Translations under genes and position numbers: made by a program
Assembly (NCBI RefSeq): GCF_009757775.1
Contig: NZ_RHLK01000020.1
Coordinates: forward strand, 3-60,655
Source of the DNA: Paenibacillus lutrae
GTDB lineage: Bacteria; Bacillota; Bacilli; Paenibacillales; NBRC-103111
Length of the DNA: 60,653 nt
Direction: 5' to 3'
Shown: piece after piece, positions 19,462 through 33,200 of the stretch
Layout: each line of letters begins with the position of its first letter
How positions within the stretch are numbered: the first letter of the stretch is position 1
Notes under the pieces: generated by a model
The model's database searches: none
What the model was told of the DNA's origin: nothing
Seen by the model: only the letters and a program-made list of their open reading frames with translations

Positions 19462-19830
19462 TTAGATAACTTCAGGAGCAAGAGAAACGATCTTCATGAA
19501 GTCTTTATCACGAAGTTCACGAGCAACTGGTCCGAAAATACGAGTTCCACGAGGGCTCTTATCATCTTTTACGATAACTGCCGCGTTCTCATCAAATGTG
19601 ATGTAAGAACCGTCTTTACGACGAGCACCGCTCTTCGTACGTACGATTACCGCCTTAACAACATCACCTTTTTTGACAACGCCCCCTGGTGTTGCTTCTT
19701 TCACAGAGCAGATGATCAAATCACCGATACTGCCTACACGACGTCCAGTACCACCAAGTACACGAATGCACATCAGTTGTTTCGCACCGGAATTGTCCGC
19801 AACCTTTAAACGAGATAATGGTTGGATCAT
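19462..19830 (-). CDS. rplN: ribosomal protein L14 (uL14)
   Basis: 122 residues. [27 protein letters not shown] and [28 protein letters not shown] are near-universal. L14 lies at the subunit interface next to L19 and binds RsfS. A 101-bp structured spacer, not the usual short gap, separates it from rplX. Confidence 0.98.
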   Translation of the reverse strand: MIQPLSRLKVADNSGAKQLMCIRVLGGTGRRVGSIGDLIICSVKEATPGGVVKKGDVVKAVIVRTKSGARRKDGSYITFDENAAVIVKDDKSPRGTRIFGPVARELRDKDFMKIVSLAPEVI

Positions 19831-19862
19831 GTTAGTCCCTCCTTTCGGAATATATCTGTTGT

Positions 19863-20126
19863 TTAAACAATAACAGCTTTTTCAACGATCTCAACGAGAC
19901 GGAAACGCTTGTCTTTGGACAATGGGCGAGTTTCCATGATTTTCACGGTGTCGCCGATTTGCGCTTCGTTGTTCTCATCGTGAGCTTTAAACTTCTTCGT
20001 ATATTTAATCCGCTTGTGGTACAGATCGTGTTTTTTGTATGTTTCCACGGCAACAACAATGGTTTTTTCCATTTTGTCGCTGACCACTTTACCGACCTGG
20101 ACTTTACGTTCGTTACGCTCTGCCAT
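19863..20126 (-). CDS. rpsQ: ribosomal protein S17 (uS17)
   Basis: 87 residues. [45 protein letters not shown] and [27 protein letters not shown] define this OB-fold protein, which binds 16S helices 7 and 11 early in 30S assembly. It lies between rpmC and rplN as in other Bacilli. Confidence 0.98.
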   Translation of the reverse strand: MAERNERKVQVGKVVSDKMEKTIVVAVETYKKHDLYHKRIKYTKKFKAHDENNEAQIGDTVKIMETRPLSKDKRFRLVEIVEKAVIV

Positions 20127-20152
20127 ATACGAGCCCTCCCTTCTGAATTTGC

Positions 20153-20350
20153 TTAACCAATCCCGAGTTCTCTTTCACGCAAAACAGTTTTCGCACGGGC
20201 GATCTCTTTGCGCAGCTTCTGAATTTGAACCGGGTTATCCAGTTGTCCGGTAGCTAGTTGAAAACGGAGGTTAAAGAGTTCTTCCTTAAAGCCGGAAATT
20301 CTTTGTTCGATTTCAGCAGTGGTTAAGTTGCGGAATTCACTAGCCTTCAT
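20153..20350 (-). CDS. rpmC: ribosomal protein L29 (uL29)
   Basis: 65 residues from ATG 20350 ([18 protein letters not shown]), which matches the B. subtilis start; the GTG at 20362 would add four residues. [37 protein letters not shown] follows. L29 is a helical hairpin at the tunnel exit, part of the SRP and trigger-factor dock. Its start lies inside the end of rplP, so translation is coupled. Confidence 0.97.
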   Translation of the reverse strand: MKASEFRNLTTAEIEQRISGFKEELFNLRFQLATGQLDNPVQIQKLRKEIARAKTVLRERELGIG

Positions 20351-20774
20351 GTGCTTCACCACCCACTTCTTCTTTCTTCACGAACTTACATTTAACCGGG
20401 AGCTTGTGCATAGCAAGACGCATAGCTTCGCGAGCAACTTCTTCGCTAACACCAGCCAGTTCGAACATTACCTTGCCGGGCTTTACAACAGCTACCCACT
20501 TCTCAACGTTACCTTTACCACTACCCATCCGGACTTCAAGAGGCTTTTGAGTGATTGGTTTCGCAGGGAAGATTTTGATCCATACTTTACCGCCACGTTT
20601 GATGTAACGTGTCATAGCAATACGAGCAGCCTCGATTTGACGGTTAGTAATCCATGCAGGCTCAAGAGCTTGCAGACCGAATTCACCGAATGCAACTTCA
20701 GTGCCGCCTTTAGCGCGACCTTTCATTTTACCGCGGTGTTCTTTGCGGTGTTTTACACGTTTAGGTACTAACAT
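20340..20774 (-). CDS. rplP: ribosomal protein L16 (uL16)
   Basis: 144 residues. [24 protein letters not shown] and the [38 protein letters not shown] region are diagnostic. L16 is a late-assembly 50S protein at the A-site tRNA elbow. Its last codons overlap the rpmC start by about 11 bp. Confidence 0.98.
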   Translation of the reverse strand: MLVPKRVKHRKEHRGKMKGRAKGGTEVAFGEFGLQALEPAWITNRQIEAARIAMTRYIKRGGKVWIKIFPAKPITQKPLEVRMGSGKGNVEKWVAVVKPGKVMFELAGVSEEVAREAMRLAMHKLPVKCKFVKKEEVGGEAHEG

Positions 20775-20776
20775 GA

Positions 20777-21439
20777 TTAGTTGCCTCCTTCCGATTGAGC
20801 CTTTTTCTTAGCTGTCGGAAGTACCTCTCCACGATAGATCCATACTTTAACGCCGATCCGTCCGTAGGTCGTATGCGCTTCAGCTGTACCATAATCGATA
20901 TCCGCACGAAGCGTGTGGAGTGGAACTGTTCCTTCGCTGTATCCTTCCGTACGGGCGATTTCCGCTCCGCCCAAACGTCCGCTGGTCGAAACTTTAATAC
21001 CTTTAGCTCCCGCTCTTTGCGTTCTTTGCATCGCTTGTTTCATAGCACGACGGAAAGATACGCGACGCTCTAACTGTTGTGCAATGCTTTCTGCAACGAG
21101 GACAGCGTCGAGCTCAGGGTTTTTCACTTCAGCGATGTTGATGTGAACTTTTTTCCCTGTCATTGTAGCAATGTAGTTGCGGATAATTTCTACTTCCGCT
21201 CCACCTTTACCGATAACCATACCAGGCTTAGCGGTATGAATCGTCACGTTCACGCGATTAGCCGCGCGCTCGATGTCGATATGAGAAAGTGCAGAATCTT
21301 TCAGTTTGTTCTTCAGATACTCACGAATTTTAACGTCTTCCATTAGCAGATCGCCGAAATCTTTCTCAGCGTACCATTTGGATTCCCAATCGCGAATAAT
21401 ACCAATTCTCAGACCTACCGGGTTTACTTTTTGACCCAC
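20777..21439 (-). CDS. rpsC: ribosomal protein S3 (uS3)
   Basis: 220 residues. [23 protein letters not shown] at the N-terminus and a KH domain with the GxxG-like loop [16 protein letters not shown]. The C-terminal [31 protein letters not shown] lines the mRNA entry site with S4 and S5. Two base pairs separate it from rplP. Confidence 0.98.
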   Translation of the reverse strand: MGQKVNPVGLRIGIIRDWESKWYAEKDFGDLLMEDVKIREYLKNKLKDSALSHIDIERAANRVNVTIHTAKPGMVIGKGGAEVEIIRNYIATMTGKKVHINIAEVKNPELDAVLVAESIAQQLERRVSFRRAMKQAMQRTQRAGAKGIKVSTSGRLGGAEIARTEGYSEGTVPLHTLRADIDYGTAEAHTTYGRIGVKVWIYRGEVLPTAKKKAQSEGGN

Positions 21440-21452
21440 ACGTTATCCCTCC

Positions 21453-21785
21453 TTATTTCTCAGATACCACAACAGTAATGTGGCTGGTACGTTTATTAAT
21501 GCGGCTCGCGCGACCCATGGCACGAGGGCGGAATCTCTTCATGATCGGACCGTGGTTTACATACACTTCACTGATCACGAGTTTGTTAGGATCCATCGAA
21601 TAATTGTGCTCTGCGTTGGCAATTGCTGAGTTCAAAACCTTCTCCACGATAGGAGAAGCTGATTTAGGAGTATGGCGTAGGATTGCAACCGCATCGCCTA
21701 CTTGTTTGCCCCGAATCAAATCAACTACCAGTTGCACTTTGCGAGGAGCGATCCGAACGAATTTAGCAGCAGCTTTAGCTTGCAT
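21453..21785 (-). CDS. rplV: ribosomal protein L22 (uL22)
   Basis: 110 residues from ATG 21785 after GAGAGGAGGTACTACT; the frame open to 21803 includes the [28 protein letters not shown] and the beta-hairpin loop [22 protein letters not shown]. The loop reaches into the exit tunnel, where macrolide-resistance changes occur; no insertion or deletion is apparent. Confidence 0.97.
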   Translation of the reverse strand: MQAKAAAKFVRIAPRKVQLVVDLIRGKQVGDAVAILRHTPKSASPIVEKVLNSAIANAEHNYSMDPNKLVISEVYVNHGPIMKRFRPRAMGRASRINKRTSHITVVVSEK

Positions 21786-21815
21786 AGTAGTACCTCCTCT
21801 CACTAAAAATAACGA

Positions 21816-22094
21816 TTAGCGTTTTCCGGTTTTCTTATCGTCATCATGACCTTTGTACGTACGAGTTGGTGCAAACTCACCTAGTTTGTGTCCAACCATA
21901 TCTTCTGTAACGTATACAGGCACATGCTTTCTTCCGTCATAAACCGCGATAGTGTGACCCACGAACTGAGGGAAAATAGTAGAACGGCGAGACCAAGTTT
22001 TGATTACGGTCTTTTTGCTGCCTTCGGTTTGCTCCTCAACTTTTTTCATGAGGTGTCCATCGATAAATGGACCTTTTTTCAAACTGCGACCCAT
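21816..22094 (-). CDS. rpsS: ribosomal protein S19 (uS19)
   Basis: 92 residues. [21 protein letters not shown] and [48 protein letters not shown] identify S19, a 30S head protein that forms an intersubunit bridge with S13 and L5. It has its standard place between rplB and rplV. Confidence 0.98.
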   Translation of the reverse strand: MGRSLKKGPFIDGHLMKKVEEQTEGSKKTVIKTWSRRSTIFPQFVGHTIAVYDGRKHVPVYVTEDMVGHKLGEFAPTRTYKGHDDDKKTGKR

Positions 22095-22142
22095 AGAAGC
22101 GCCTCCCTTCTCTGAACATTGAGATATTCAGATGTGTATAAA

Positions 22143-22973
22143 TTACTTCGTACGACGACGTACAATGTACTTGTCAGAAGCTTTGCCTTTTTTACGAGTT
22201 TTATAACCGAGTGTCGGTTTACCCCAAGGGGACAACGGAGACTTACGGCCGATAGGAGCGCGACCTTCACCACCACCGTGTGGGTGATCGTTCGGATTCA
22301 TTACTACCCCGCGGACTTCTGGTCTCTTGCCAAGCCAACGATTACGTCCGGCTTTACCGATCTTAACGAGTTCGTGATCACCGTTACCAACGGATCCGAT
22401 AGTCGCACGGCAAGTTTTCAGCACTTTGCGAACTTCTCCGGAGGAAAGACGAATTGTCACGTACACATCTTCTTTACCAAGCAGTTGGGCTTCGGTACCA
22501 GCAGCACGTACCATTTGTCCGCCTTTACCAGGCTTCAACTCGATGTTGTGGATAACTGTACCGACCGGAATGTTCTCCAGTGCAAGCGCGTTACCAACTT
22601 TGATATCAGAACCAAGTCCGGATTGGATTTGATCATCAACCTTCAAGCCTTTTGGTGCCAGAATGTATCTTTTTTCACCGTCTGCGTAGTGGATCAGAGC
22701 GATGTTAGCGGAACGGTTCGGATCATACTCGATTGTAGCAACGCGACCTGGAATGCCGTCTTTGTTGCGCTTAAAGTCGATGATACGATATTTACGCTTA
22801 TGACCGCCACCATGATGACGAGTCGTGATTTTACCTTGGTTGTTACGACCAGCTTGTTTACTCAGAGGAGCAAGCAAAGATTTCTCCGGTGTGGATGTCG
22901 TGATCTCTTCAAAAGTAGATACGGACATTGCACGTCTTGCTGGAGAGGTCGGTTTATACTTTTTAATTGGCAT
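22143..22973 (-). CDS. rplB: ribosomal protein L2 (uL2)
   Basis: 276 residues. [25 protein letters not shown] and [40 protein letters not shown] are hallmarks. The histidine of the HPHGGGEG loop points to the peptidyl-transferase centre. L2 is essential for subunit joining. GAGGTAACACAG precedes the ATG. Confidence 0.98.
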   Translation of the reverse strand: MPIKKYKPTSPARRAMSVSTFEEITTSTPEKSLLAPLSKQAGRNNQGKITTRHHGGGHKRKYRIIDFKRNKDGIPGRVATIEYDPNRSANIALIHYADGEKRYILAPKGLKVDDQIQSGLGSDIKVGNALALENIPVGTVIHNIELKPGKGGQMVRAAGTEAQLLGKEDVYVTIRLSSGEVRKVLKTCRATIGSVGNGDHELVKIGKAGRNRWLGKRPEVRGVVMNPNDHPHGGGEGRAPIGRKSPLSPWGKPTLGYKTRKKGKASDKYIVRRRTK

Positions 22974-23003
22974 CTGTGTTACCTCCTTACTTTAGAGATT
23001 TTA

Positions 23004-23294
23004 TTATACCGTTTCAAAGAACTCCAGTTCCTTGCTGTCTGCACTCAGTGTCACGAAAGCTTTCTTCCAAGCGGAAGTATAACCGGAATGACGACCTTGA
23101 CGCTTCGGCTTAGCTGGCATTCTCAGCGTGTTTACGCTACTCACTTTAACTTTGAAGATCTCTTCGATCGCTTGTTTGATTTCCGTTTTGTTCGCACGGA
23201 GTTCAACTTCGAATACATACTTCTTGTCAGCCATCATTTCAGTAGAACGTTCTGTGATGACTGGGCGCTTGATTATATCGCGTGGGTTTTTCAT
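23004..23294 (-). CDS. rplW: ribosomal protein L23 (uL23)
   Basis: 96 residues. [45 protein letters not shown] is typical. L23 is the main docking site for trigger factor and SRP at the tunnel exit. Its ATG overlaps the rplD stop (ATGA), so the two are translationally coupled. Confidence 0.98.
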   Translation of the reverse strand: MKNPRDIIKRPVITERSTEMMADKKYVFEVELRANKTEIKQAIEEIFKVKVSSVNTLRMPAKPKRQGRHSGYTSAWKKAFVTLSADSKELEFFETV

Positions 23295-23917
23295 TGCGCA
23301 AGCACCTCCTCTACCTTCTGAACCGCATCCTTCGTAATGATCAATTTGTCATGAACCATTACGTCGAGTACGTTGATTCCATCAGCAACAACGAACTTCA
23401 CTCCCGGAATGTTACGAGCGGAAAGTGCTACGCTGTCTTCGTAAGATGCAGCAACAACGAGTGCCTTACGGTCTACGTTGAGGTTCTTCAGAATCGCTAC
23501 GAATTCTTTCGTTTTCGGAGCATTCATTTGAAGCTGATCTAATACGATAATGTCATTCTCAATCACTTTAGATGAAAGAGCCGACTTAATTGCAAGACGA
23601 CGAACTTTCTTAGGCAATTTGTAACCATAGCTGCGAGGAGTCGGTCCGAATACTACACCGCCACCCTTCCATTGTGGAGCACGGATACTACCTTGACGTG
23701 CACGTCCGGTTCCTTTTTGTTTCCAAGGCTTACGTCCGCCGCCGCGTACTTCAGAACGTCCTTTTACCTTGTGGGTACCTTGACGAACAGATGCTTGTTG
23801 CAATAGAACCGCTTCATGCAGAGCATGTACGTGAGGTTCGATACCGAACACAGCATCAGACAGTTCAACTTCACCGACCTGAGAGCCGGATACGTTATAT
23901 AGCGCTACTTTTGGCAT
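23291..23917 (-). CDS. rplD: ribosomal protein L4 (uL4)
   Basis: 208 residues. [24 protein letters not shown], the tunnel loop [43 protein letters not shown], and the [15 protein letters not shown] segment. In E. coli L4 also represses the S10 operon by acting on its leader; the leader here is structured, but no such link is shown. It overlaps rplW. Confidence 0.98.
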   Translation of the reverse strand: MPKVALYNVSGSQVGEVELSDAVFGIEPHVHALHEAVLLQQASVRQGTHKVKGRSEVRGGGRKPWKQKGTGRARQGSIRAPQWKGGGVVFGPTPRSYGYKLPKKVRRLAIKSALSSKVIENDIIVLDQLQMNAPKTKEFVAILKNLNVDRKALVVAASYEDSVALSARNIPGVKFVVADGINVLDVMVHDKLIITKDAVQKVEEVLAQ

Positions 23918-23933
23918 CAGTCTTCCTCCTTTC

Positions 23934-24557
23934 TTACTTTTTCACCGCGGATTTCACGCTTACGTAGCTGTTTCTAGGACCCGGAATGGAGCCTTTAACC
24001 AGGATTACGTTACGATCCGCATCGACTTTAATAACTTGCAGGTTTTGCAGGGTTACTGTCTCGCTACCCATATGTCCTGGCAATTTCTTGCCCTTCATAA
24101 CACGGTTAGCTGCGATGGAACCCATGGAACCCGGACCACGATGATAACGGGAACCGTGAGACATCGGACCAGTGTGTTGATTATGTCTTTTGATTACGCC
24201 CTGGAATCCTTTACCTTTGGATGTACCAGACACGTCAACAAATTCACCTTCGCTGAACAGATCTGCTTTCAGCTCTTGGCCTACTTCATATTCTCCAAGT
24301 GTCACACCACGAAATTCTTTAATGTAGCGCTTAGGAGCAGTGTTAGCCTTCTTTGCATGACCAATTGCAGGCTTAGTTGCATTCTTTTCTTTCTTGTCGG
24401 CAAAACCGATCTGGATCGATTCGTAACCGTCGTTATCGATATCTTTCTTCTGCAGAACCACACATGGTCCAACTTCGATAACAGTTACAGGCACGACGTT
24501 TCCTTCTGGTGTAAATACTTGAGTCATTCCAAGTTTTTTACCTAAGATACCTTTCAT
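23934..24557 (-). CDS. rplC: ribosomal protein L3 (uL3)
   Basis: 207 residues. [28 protein letters not shown] and the central extension [33 protein letters not shown], which reaches the peptidyl-transferase centre. L3 starts 50S assembly. It lies 41 bp after rpsJ, with a GAGAGGTGTC-type SD. Confidence 0.98.
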   Translation of the reverse strand: MKGILGKKLGMTQVFTPEGNVVPVTVIEVGPCVVLQKKDIDNDGYESIQIGFADKKEKNATKPAIGHAKKANTAPKRYIKEFRGVTLGEYEVGQELKADLFSEGEFVDVSGTSKGKGFQGVIKRHNQHTGPMSHGSRYHRGPGSMGSIAANRVMKGKKLPGHMGSETVTLQNLQVIKVDADRNVILVKGSIPGPRNSYVSVKSAVKK

Positions 24558-24598
24558 TCGTTGACACCTCTCTTCCTTATCGTTTCTTCTATTTAATC

Positions 24599-25040
<442 letters not shown>

Positions 25041-25045
25041 TAACT

Positions 25046-25074
25046 ATTATATCGAATACAATTGATAAATGCAA
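25046..25074 (-). promoter_or_regulatory. sigma-A promoter of the S10-spc-alpha operon
   Basis: TTGCAT (25069-25074) and a perfect TATAAT (25046-25051) on the minus strand are 17 bp apart. It is the only strong promoter I see upstream of the roughly 15-kb ribosomal block. Confidence 0.8.
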
Positions 25075-25239
25075 CATTTTTATAAGACAAATATCTAGAA
25101 ACTTTTAAGTCAATAGGATCTGTCTTAAAAACGGCATTCGATTTATTGTTTCTACTATTATAGTGAGATCCGTTCTGAGTTGACGCCGCGCATACATCCG
25201 GAACTTATTTCGGCAATGTATTACTGTATACAACTATGT
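25075..25239. other. tuf-rpsJ intergenic stretch, no gene seen
   Basis: About 165 bases of AT-rich DNA between the tuf terminator and the S10 promoter. No ORF with a start signal or RNA gene was found. The A/T tracts upstream of the -35 box could serve as an UP element. Confidence 0.4.
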
Positions 25240-25272
25240 TTATTAGAAAAGCCCTGCCACCAAGGGCAGGGC
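25240..25272 (-). terminator. terminator of the str operon after tuf
   Basis: A perfect 8-bp GC-rich stem GCCCTGCC/GGCAGGGC (25251-25272) is followed on the minus strand by TTTTCTAATAAA. It separates the str and S10 operons. Confidence 0.88.
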
Positions 25273-25348
25273 CTTCGTCTTACTCCGTTACAGTACAGGG
25301 GTCTCGTTACAGTACGTGTTGCTTATGAAATCGTCCGAGGACGATAAA

Positions 25349-26539
25349 TTACTTAATGATTGTTGCTACTGCACCGGCACCAACAGTACGTCCGCCTTCA
25401 CGGATCGCGAACTTAGTACCTTGCTCGATAGCGATTGGGTTGATCAGTTCAACCGTTACAGTGATGTTATCACCAGGCATAACCATCTCAGTGCCTTCTG
25501 GCAGGTTGATGATACCTGTTACATCAGTTGTACGGAAGTAGAACTGTGGACGGTAACCAGTGAAGAAAGGCTTGTGACGGCCACCCTCTTCTTTAGTCAG
25601 TACGTAGATTTGAGCTGTAAAGCTAGTGTGCGGCTTAACCGAACCCGGCTTCGAAAGAACTTGTCCACGCTCGATGTCATTACGGTCAACACCACGAAGC
25701 AGTGCGCCGATGTTGTCACCAGCTTGAGCGGAATCAAGAAGCTTACGGAACATTTCTACGCCTGTAACTACGCATTTGCGAGTTTCTTCAGCGATACCAA
25801 CGATTTCAACTTCGTCTTGTACTTTAACAGTACCACGCTCTACACGGCCTGTAGCAACTGTACCACGACCTGTGATGGAGAATACGTCCTCGACAGGCAT
25901 AAGGAAAGGCTTGTCAGTTTCGCGTTCTGGTTGCGGGATGTAAGTATCAACTTGCTCGAAGAGCTCGATGATTTTGTCAGCCCACTCGCCATCTGGGTTT
26001 TGAAGAGCTTCACGAGCGGAACCACGAATGATCGGAGTGTCGTCGCCTGGGAACTCATACTCAGAAAGAAGGTCACGGATTTCCATTTCAACCAGTTCAA
26101 GAAGCTCTTCGTCTTCAACCATGTCACACTTGTTCATGAATACGACGATGTAAGGAACGCCTACTTGACGGGAAAGAAGGATGTGCTCGCGAGTTTGCGG
26201 CATAGGGCCGTCAGCTGCGGATACAACCAGGATAGCTCCGTCCATTTGCGCAGCGCCTGTGATCATGTTTTTAACATAGTCGGCGTGACCTGGGCAGTCT
26301 ACGTGTGCGTAGTGACGGTTAGGAGTTTCGTACTCAACGTGTGCAGTGGAGATTGTGATACCACGCTCGCGCTCTTCTGGTGCTTTATCGATTTGGTCGA
26401 ATGCTACTGCAGCTCCACCATATCTTTTGGACAGTACAGTTGTGATTGCAGCTGTCAGGGTTGTTTTACCGTGGTCGACGTGACCGATAGTACCGATATT
26501 AACGTGCGGTTTATTACGTTCGAATTTAGCCTTTGCCAT
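25349..26539 (-). CDS. tuf: elongation factor Tu
   Basis: 396 residues from ATG 26539 after AAGGAGGAATTGTTTAAC. It delivers aminoacyl-tRNA to the ribosome with GTP. G1 is [10 protein letters not shown]3 is DCPGHADYV and G4 is NKCD, followed by the beta-barrel domains ([25 protein letters not shown]). The longer frame to 26548 starts at a TTG with no SD. It is the last gene of the str operon. Codon choice is strongly biased, which explains the long antisense open frame over it. Confidence 0.98.
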   Translation of the reverse strand: MAKAKFERNKPHVNIGTIGHVDHGKTTLTAAITTVLSKRYGGAAVAFDQIDKAPEERERGITISTAHVEYETPNRHYAHVDCPGHADYVKNMITGAAQMDGAILVVSAADGPMPQTREHILLSRQVGVPYIVVFMNKCDMVEDEELLELVEMEIRDLLSEYEFPGDDTPIIRGSAREALQNPDGEWADKIIELFEQVDTYIPQPERETDKPFLMPVEDVFSITGRGTVATGRVERGTVKVQDEVEIVGIAEETRKCVVTGVEMFRKLLDSAQAGDNIGALLRGVDRNDIERGQVLSKPGSVKPHTSFTAQIYVLTKEEGGRHKPFFTGYRPQFYFRTTDVTGIINLPEGTEMVMPGDNITVTVELINPIAIEQGTKFAIREGGRTVGAGAVATIIK

Positions 26540-26584
26540 GTTAAACAATTCCTCCTTGAAATAAATTTTAAAACTAGTTTTATA

Positions 26585-28660
<2,076 letters not shown>

Positions 28661-28695
28661 GGTTATGTCTCCTTCCTAATTCGAGGATCTAAATC

Positions 28696-29166
28696 CTACC
28701 AACGGTAGTGAGCAAACGCTTTGTTCGCTTCTGCCATTTTGTGTACATCTTCACGTTTCTTCACAGAAGAACCTGTGTTGTTACTAGCATCAATAATTTC
28801 AAATGCCAGTCTCTCTTCCATGGTTTTCTCACCACGAAGACGAGAGTAGTTTACGAGCCAGCGAAGACCAAGTGTCGTGCGACGCTCTGGTTTAACTTCG
28901 ATTGGAACCTGGTAGTTAGCACCACCGACACGGCGGGATTTAACTTCAAGCACCGGCATGATGTTCTTGATGGCTTGTTCGAAAACTTCCATCGGCTCCT
29001 TACCGGTACGTTCCTGAATCATTTCAAACGCGTTATATAGAATAGATTGTGCTACCCCTCTTTTACCATCGATCATGATGCGATTGATGAGACGAGTAAC
29101 TAATTTGCTGCTATATATCGGATCTGGCAATACGTCTCTGCGTGTTACTGGACCTTTACGAGGCAT
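28696..29166 (-). CDS. rpsG: ribosomal protein S7 (uS7)
   Basis: 156 residues. [39 protein letters not shown] and [57 protein letters not shown]7 starts assembly of the 30S head and binds E-site tRNA. It is in its usual place between rpsL and fusA, with a 52-bp gap to rpsL. Confidence 0.98.
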   Translation of the reverse strand: MPRKGPVTRRDVLPDPIYSSKLVTRLINRIMIDGKRGVAQSILYNAFEMIQERTGKEPMEVFEQAIKNIMPVLEVKSRRVGGANYQVPIEVKPERRTTLGLRWLVNYSRLRGEKTMEERLAFEIIDASNNTGSSVKKREDVHKMAEANKAFAHYRW

Positions 29167-29218
29167 AGTGATCCCCCTTTCCCAAAAAATAAATACTTTC
29201 TTTCATACAAAAGACAGA

Positions 29219-29638
29219 TTACTTCTTAACTTTCGGACGCTTCGTACCATATTTGGAACGAGCTTGCATACGGTTGTTAACACCGGAAGTATCCAGTGCA
29301 CCACGAACGATGTGGTAACGTACCCCTGGAAGGTCTTTCACTCTACCTCCGCGAATCAGAACAACGCTGTGTTCTTGAAGGTTGTGTCCGATACCTGGAA
29401 TGTATGCTGTAACCTCTACACGGTTCGTCAAACGCACACGAGCGTATTTACGAAGTGCGGAGTTTGGCTTCTTCGGAGTCATTGTACCTACACGAGTACA
29501 TACACCGCGTTTTTGCGGAGCGCTGAGTTCCGTAGATTCTCTTTTCAAAGCGTTAAAACCTCTTTGAAGAGCCGGGGATTTCGACTTAACAACTTTAGCT
29601 TGACGTCCTTTACGGACTAACTGGTTAATTGTTGGCAT
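29219..29638 (-). CDS. rpsL: ribosomal protein S12 (uS12)
   Basis: 139 residues. [23 protein letters not shown] at the N-terminus and the decoding-site loops [11 protein letters not shown] and [22 protein letters not shown]. The lysines where streptomycin-resistance changes occur (TPKKPNS and GGRVKDLPG) are wild type. GAGAGGAGGTGGCAGC precedes the ATG. The 157-bp gap to the L7Ae gene holds an elaborate hairpin structure. Confidence 0.98.
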   Translation of the reverse strand: MPTINQLVRKGRQAKVVKSKSPALQRGFNALKRESTELSAPQKRGVCTRVGTMTPKKPNSALRKYARVRLTNRVEVTAYIPGIGHNLQEHSVVLIRGGRVKDLPGVRYHIVRGALDTSGVNNRMQARSKYGTKRPKVKK

Positions 29639-29721
29639 GCTGCCACCTCCTCTCTAGTGTATACATCTTACCTTTATTGCAAGCCCACAGATCCAGGCGA
29701 GTCATAAATAAGCAAAGGGAA

Positions 29722-29784
29722 GTTTTTGTTTTTAGACTCAGCAAAAAGTAAGCTGTTTCTCGCATGAGATCTAGAAACAAAAAC
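29722..29784 (-). promoter_or_regulatory. three-way-junction RNA in the rpsL leader
   Basis: On the minus strand a 15-bp stem with one mismatch (29770-29784 with 29722-29736) closes two inner hairpins: TCTC/GAGA with a 4-base loop (29758-29769) and CAGC/GCTG (29739-29755). The three arms abut with 0-3 unpaired bases between them. No terminator tail follows. It lies about 80 bases before the rpsL ATG. I do not recognise it as a named leader family. Confidence 0.55.
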
Positions 29785-29795
29785 ATCCGGCCTTG

Positions 29796-30047
29796 CTATT
29801 CATTTATGATTGCAGCCACCGCGGCCCCAACATCAATTCCGCATGCTTTCCCAAGCAATTTCATAGAATCTACGTAGGTTATCTCTATTCCAGATTTCAA
29901 ACAGAGATTTACAATCTTATCTATCATACGTGGATCTGCATCTTTGGCAACAATAACTTCTAGTGCTTTACCAAGTTCAACACTTTTCGTAGCTTGCTTT
30001 GTGCCGACACTTAATTTCGACGCCTGCTTGACTTTGTCATATGTCAT
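29796..30047 (-). CDS. rplGB: L7Ae-family K-turn-binding protein (YbxF type)
   Basis: 83 residues from ATG 30047 after GGAGGATGTGGAAT. SVGTKQATKSVELGKALEVIVAKDADPRMIDKIVNLCLKSGIEI and SMKLLGKACGIDVGAAVAAI form the compact L7Ae/L30e fold. In B. subtilis the homologue YbxF binds kink-turn RNA, but its cellular role is unclear. It lies in the same place between rpoC and rpsL, and has a strong promoter just upstream. Confidence 0.92.
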   Translation of the reverse strand: MTYDKVKQASKLSVGTKQATKSVELGKALEVIVAKDADPRMIDKIVNLCLKSGIEITYVDSMKLLGKACGIDVGAAVAAIINE

Positions 30048-30100
30048 ATTCCACATCCTCCAAAGTACAGGTAAAGATATTAATTTAGGCACACTTCGAT

Positions 30101-30129
30101 ATATTAGCATCTTGCCAGGGCAGTGTCAA
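30101..30129 (-). promoter_or_regulatory. sigma-A promoter of the str operon
   Basis: A perfect TTGACA (30124-30129) and TAATAT (30101-30106) on the minus strand are 17 bp apart. It sits between the rpoC terminator and the L7Ae gene and would drive rplGB-rpsL-rpsG-fusA-tuf. Confidence 0.75.
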
Positions 30130-30130
30130 G

Positions 30131-30179
30131 AAAATTGCCTAACAATCAACAGATTTATTTTAATTGTTGATTGTCAGGC
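30131..30179 (-). terminator. terminator after rpoC
   Basis: A 15-base inverted repeat (30137-30151 with 30165-30179) with one mismatch is followed on the minus strand by AATTTTCTT. The tail overlaps the -35 region of the next promoter. Confidence 0.8.
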
Positions 30180-30209
30180 GCCTTATCTTTTAACTAATTT
30201 CGTTAACGG

Positions 30210-33200
30210 CTATTCAACCGTCACCGTTTCTTTTTCTGCATGACCTTCAGCAACCGGCTCGGAATTAGGATCTACAACCCGAATGTTCCGGTAGCGCGGC
30301 ATACCTGTACCCGCCGGAATCAGCTTACCAATGATAACATTCTCCTTAAGGCCAAGCAACTGGTCCACTTTACCTTTGATCGCTGCATCTGTCAGGACAC
30401 GCGTTGTTTCCTGGAAGGATGCCGCCGAAAGGAAGGAGTCTGTCTCGAGTGATGCCTTCGTAATACCAAGAAGGATCGGTTTCGCAACTGCAGGCTCATT
30501 GTCCGCAAACAAAGCTACTTTGTTCGCTTCTTCGTATTCATGCATGTCAACGAATGATCCAGGCAGCAGTGTAGTATCACCCGCATCTACGATACGGATT
30601 TTACGAAGCATCTGACGAATCATTACTTCCACGTGCTTATCATTGATCTCTACGCCCTGGTTCCGGTATACACGCTGAACTTCCTGAAGGATATAGTTCT
30701 GAACGCCTCGGATACCTTTAATGCGCAGCATTTCTTTAGGGTCAATCGAACCCTCGGTTAATTCATCGCCCGCCTCGATCGTCTGTCCTACAACAGCCCT
30801 TACACGGGAACCATAAGGAACAGCGTATACACGGGACTCTGCTTCGCCTTGGACTTCAATTTCACGGCGGTCCTTAGCTTCGCGAATTTCTTTGACGAGA
30901 CCATCAATTTCCGAAATAATCGCTTGCCCTTTAGGATTACGCGCTTCGAACAACTCCTGAATACGCGGCAAACCTTGTGTGATATCATCCCCTGCAACAC
31001 CACCGGTATGGAACGTACGCATAGTGAGCTGTGTTCCTGGTTCACCAATGGATTGTGCTGCGATAATACCTACAGCTTCACCGATTTCAACATGCTGTCC
31101 TGTCGCAAGGTTACGACCGTAACACTTCTTACATACCCCATGACGGGAACGACAGCTAAGAACAGAACGAATCTGCAGACGTTCAATCCCTGCGTCAATG
31201 ATTGAATTCGCGATATTAGCTTCAATCAATTCATTACGATTGACGATTACATCCCCGGATTGCGGATGACGAATCGTTTCGAATGCATAGCGGCCTTCAA
31301 TACGGTCAAAGAGGTCTTCAATTACTTCTTTGCCGTCTTGAATTTTACTCACGATAAATCCTTTATCGGTTCCGCAATCATCTTCACGAACAATTACATC
31401 CTGCGCAACGTCTACCAGACGTCTGGTCAGATAACCGGAGTCAGCTGTACGAAGGGCTGTATCGGCAAGACCTTTACGAGCACCGTGGGTGGAAATAAAG
31501 TATTCCAATACGGTGAGGCCTTCACGGAAGTTCGATTTAATTGGAAGCTCGATAATTTTACCGGACGGGTTGGCCATCAATCCACGCATACCACCAAGTT
31601 GTGTGATTTGGGATTTGTTACCCCGTGCTTTGGATTCTACCATCATGTTAATGGAATTGTATTTATCGAGGGACTTCATCAGGATATCCGTGATTTCATC
31701 CTTCGTTTTACTCCAAATTGCAATTACACGATCGTAACGCTCTTCATCCGTAATCAAGCCGCGGCGGTATTGATTCGTGACCGTGCGTACTTTTTCCTCT
31801 GAATCCTCTAGAATCTTCTTCTTCTCTAAAGGCACGACAACGTCTGCTACAGCTACAGTAATACCCGCTTTAGTGGAGTATGTGAAGCCGAGCTCTTTAA
31901 TCTTATCGAGAATTACAGAAGTTTTAGTTGTATGGTAATTACGGAAACACTCCGCAATAATCGATCCTAAATAGTCTTTACCGACTGCTTTGGCTTCCGG
32001 CAACTCTTCCATTCTAGCGCGAATATCTGCGCCTTTCTCGAACACGAAGTAATCGTCGGATGGACCGTTAAGCAGGTTTGCTTTGGTAGCGTCGTTGATG
32101 TACGGGAAATCTTCCGGGAAAATTTCATTGAAAATGATTTTTCCGATCGTCGTAATCAAATAGGCTTCCTGTTGAACTGCGCTAAAGTTATTCTTATTAA
32201 GAACTCTTGCCGGGATAGCTACACGCGCATGCAGTTCAGCTGTTCCGTTCTGGTACACAGATACGGCTTCGTTCACAGAGCGAAGAATCAGGTTAGCGCC
32301 TTTACCGTACTTGTTATCTGTAGTCAGATAGAAGCTTCCCAAGACCATATCCTGTGATGGCGTTACAACTGGCTTGCCGTCTTTCGGGTTCAAAATGTTA
32401 CCGGATGCAAGCATCAATACACGCGCCTCTGCTTGTGCTTCAGCAGATAACGGTACGTGAACAGCCATTTGGTCACCGTCAAAGTCAGCGTTGTAGGCTG
32501 TACACACGAGTGGATGCAGCTTGATAGCACGACCTTCAACCAAGATGGGCTCAAACGCCTGGATACCCAGTCTATGCAGCGTAGGGGCCCGGTTCAGAAG
32601 AACTGGATGCTCTTTAATAACTTCCTCGAGAACGTCCCATACTTCCGGACTTACACGTTCAACTTTACGCTTGGCACTCTTAATGTTATGCGCAAGACCT
32701 TTGTTGACCAATTCTTTCATAACGAAAGGTTTGAACAACTCAAGGGCCATTTCTTTAGGCAGACCACATTGATACATTTTCAGGCTAGGACCTACAACGA
32801 TAACGGAACGACCGGAATAGTCGACACGTTTACCGAGCAAGTTCTGACGGAAACGTCCCTGTTTACCTTTGAGCATGTGGCTCAATGATTTCAGCGGGCG
32901 GTTACCAGGACCTGTTACCGGACGTCCACGACGGCCGTTATCGATCAGAGCGTCAACTGCTTCTTGAAGCATCCGTTTCTCATTCTGAACAATGATATCA
33001 GGAGCGCCAAGATCCAACAGACGTTTCAGACGGTTATTACGGTTAATAACACGACGATACAGATCGTTAAGGTCGGACGTTGCAAAACGGCCACCATCCA
33101 GCTGAACCATCGGACGGAGCTCTGGCGGAATAACCGGCAGTACATCAAGAACCATCCAATCCGGCAGGTTCTTGGAATTACGGAACGCTTCCATCACTTC

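Noticed and set aside
22119-23321. Plus-strand open frame of 400 codons over rplB and rplW
   Set aside because: Shadow of ribosomal protein genes; spans two real genes and has no start signal.
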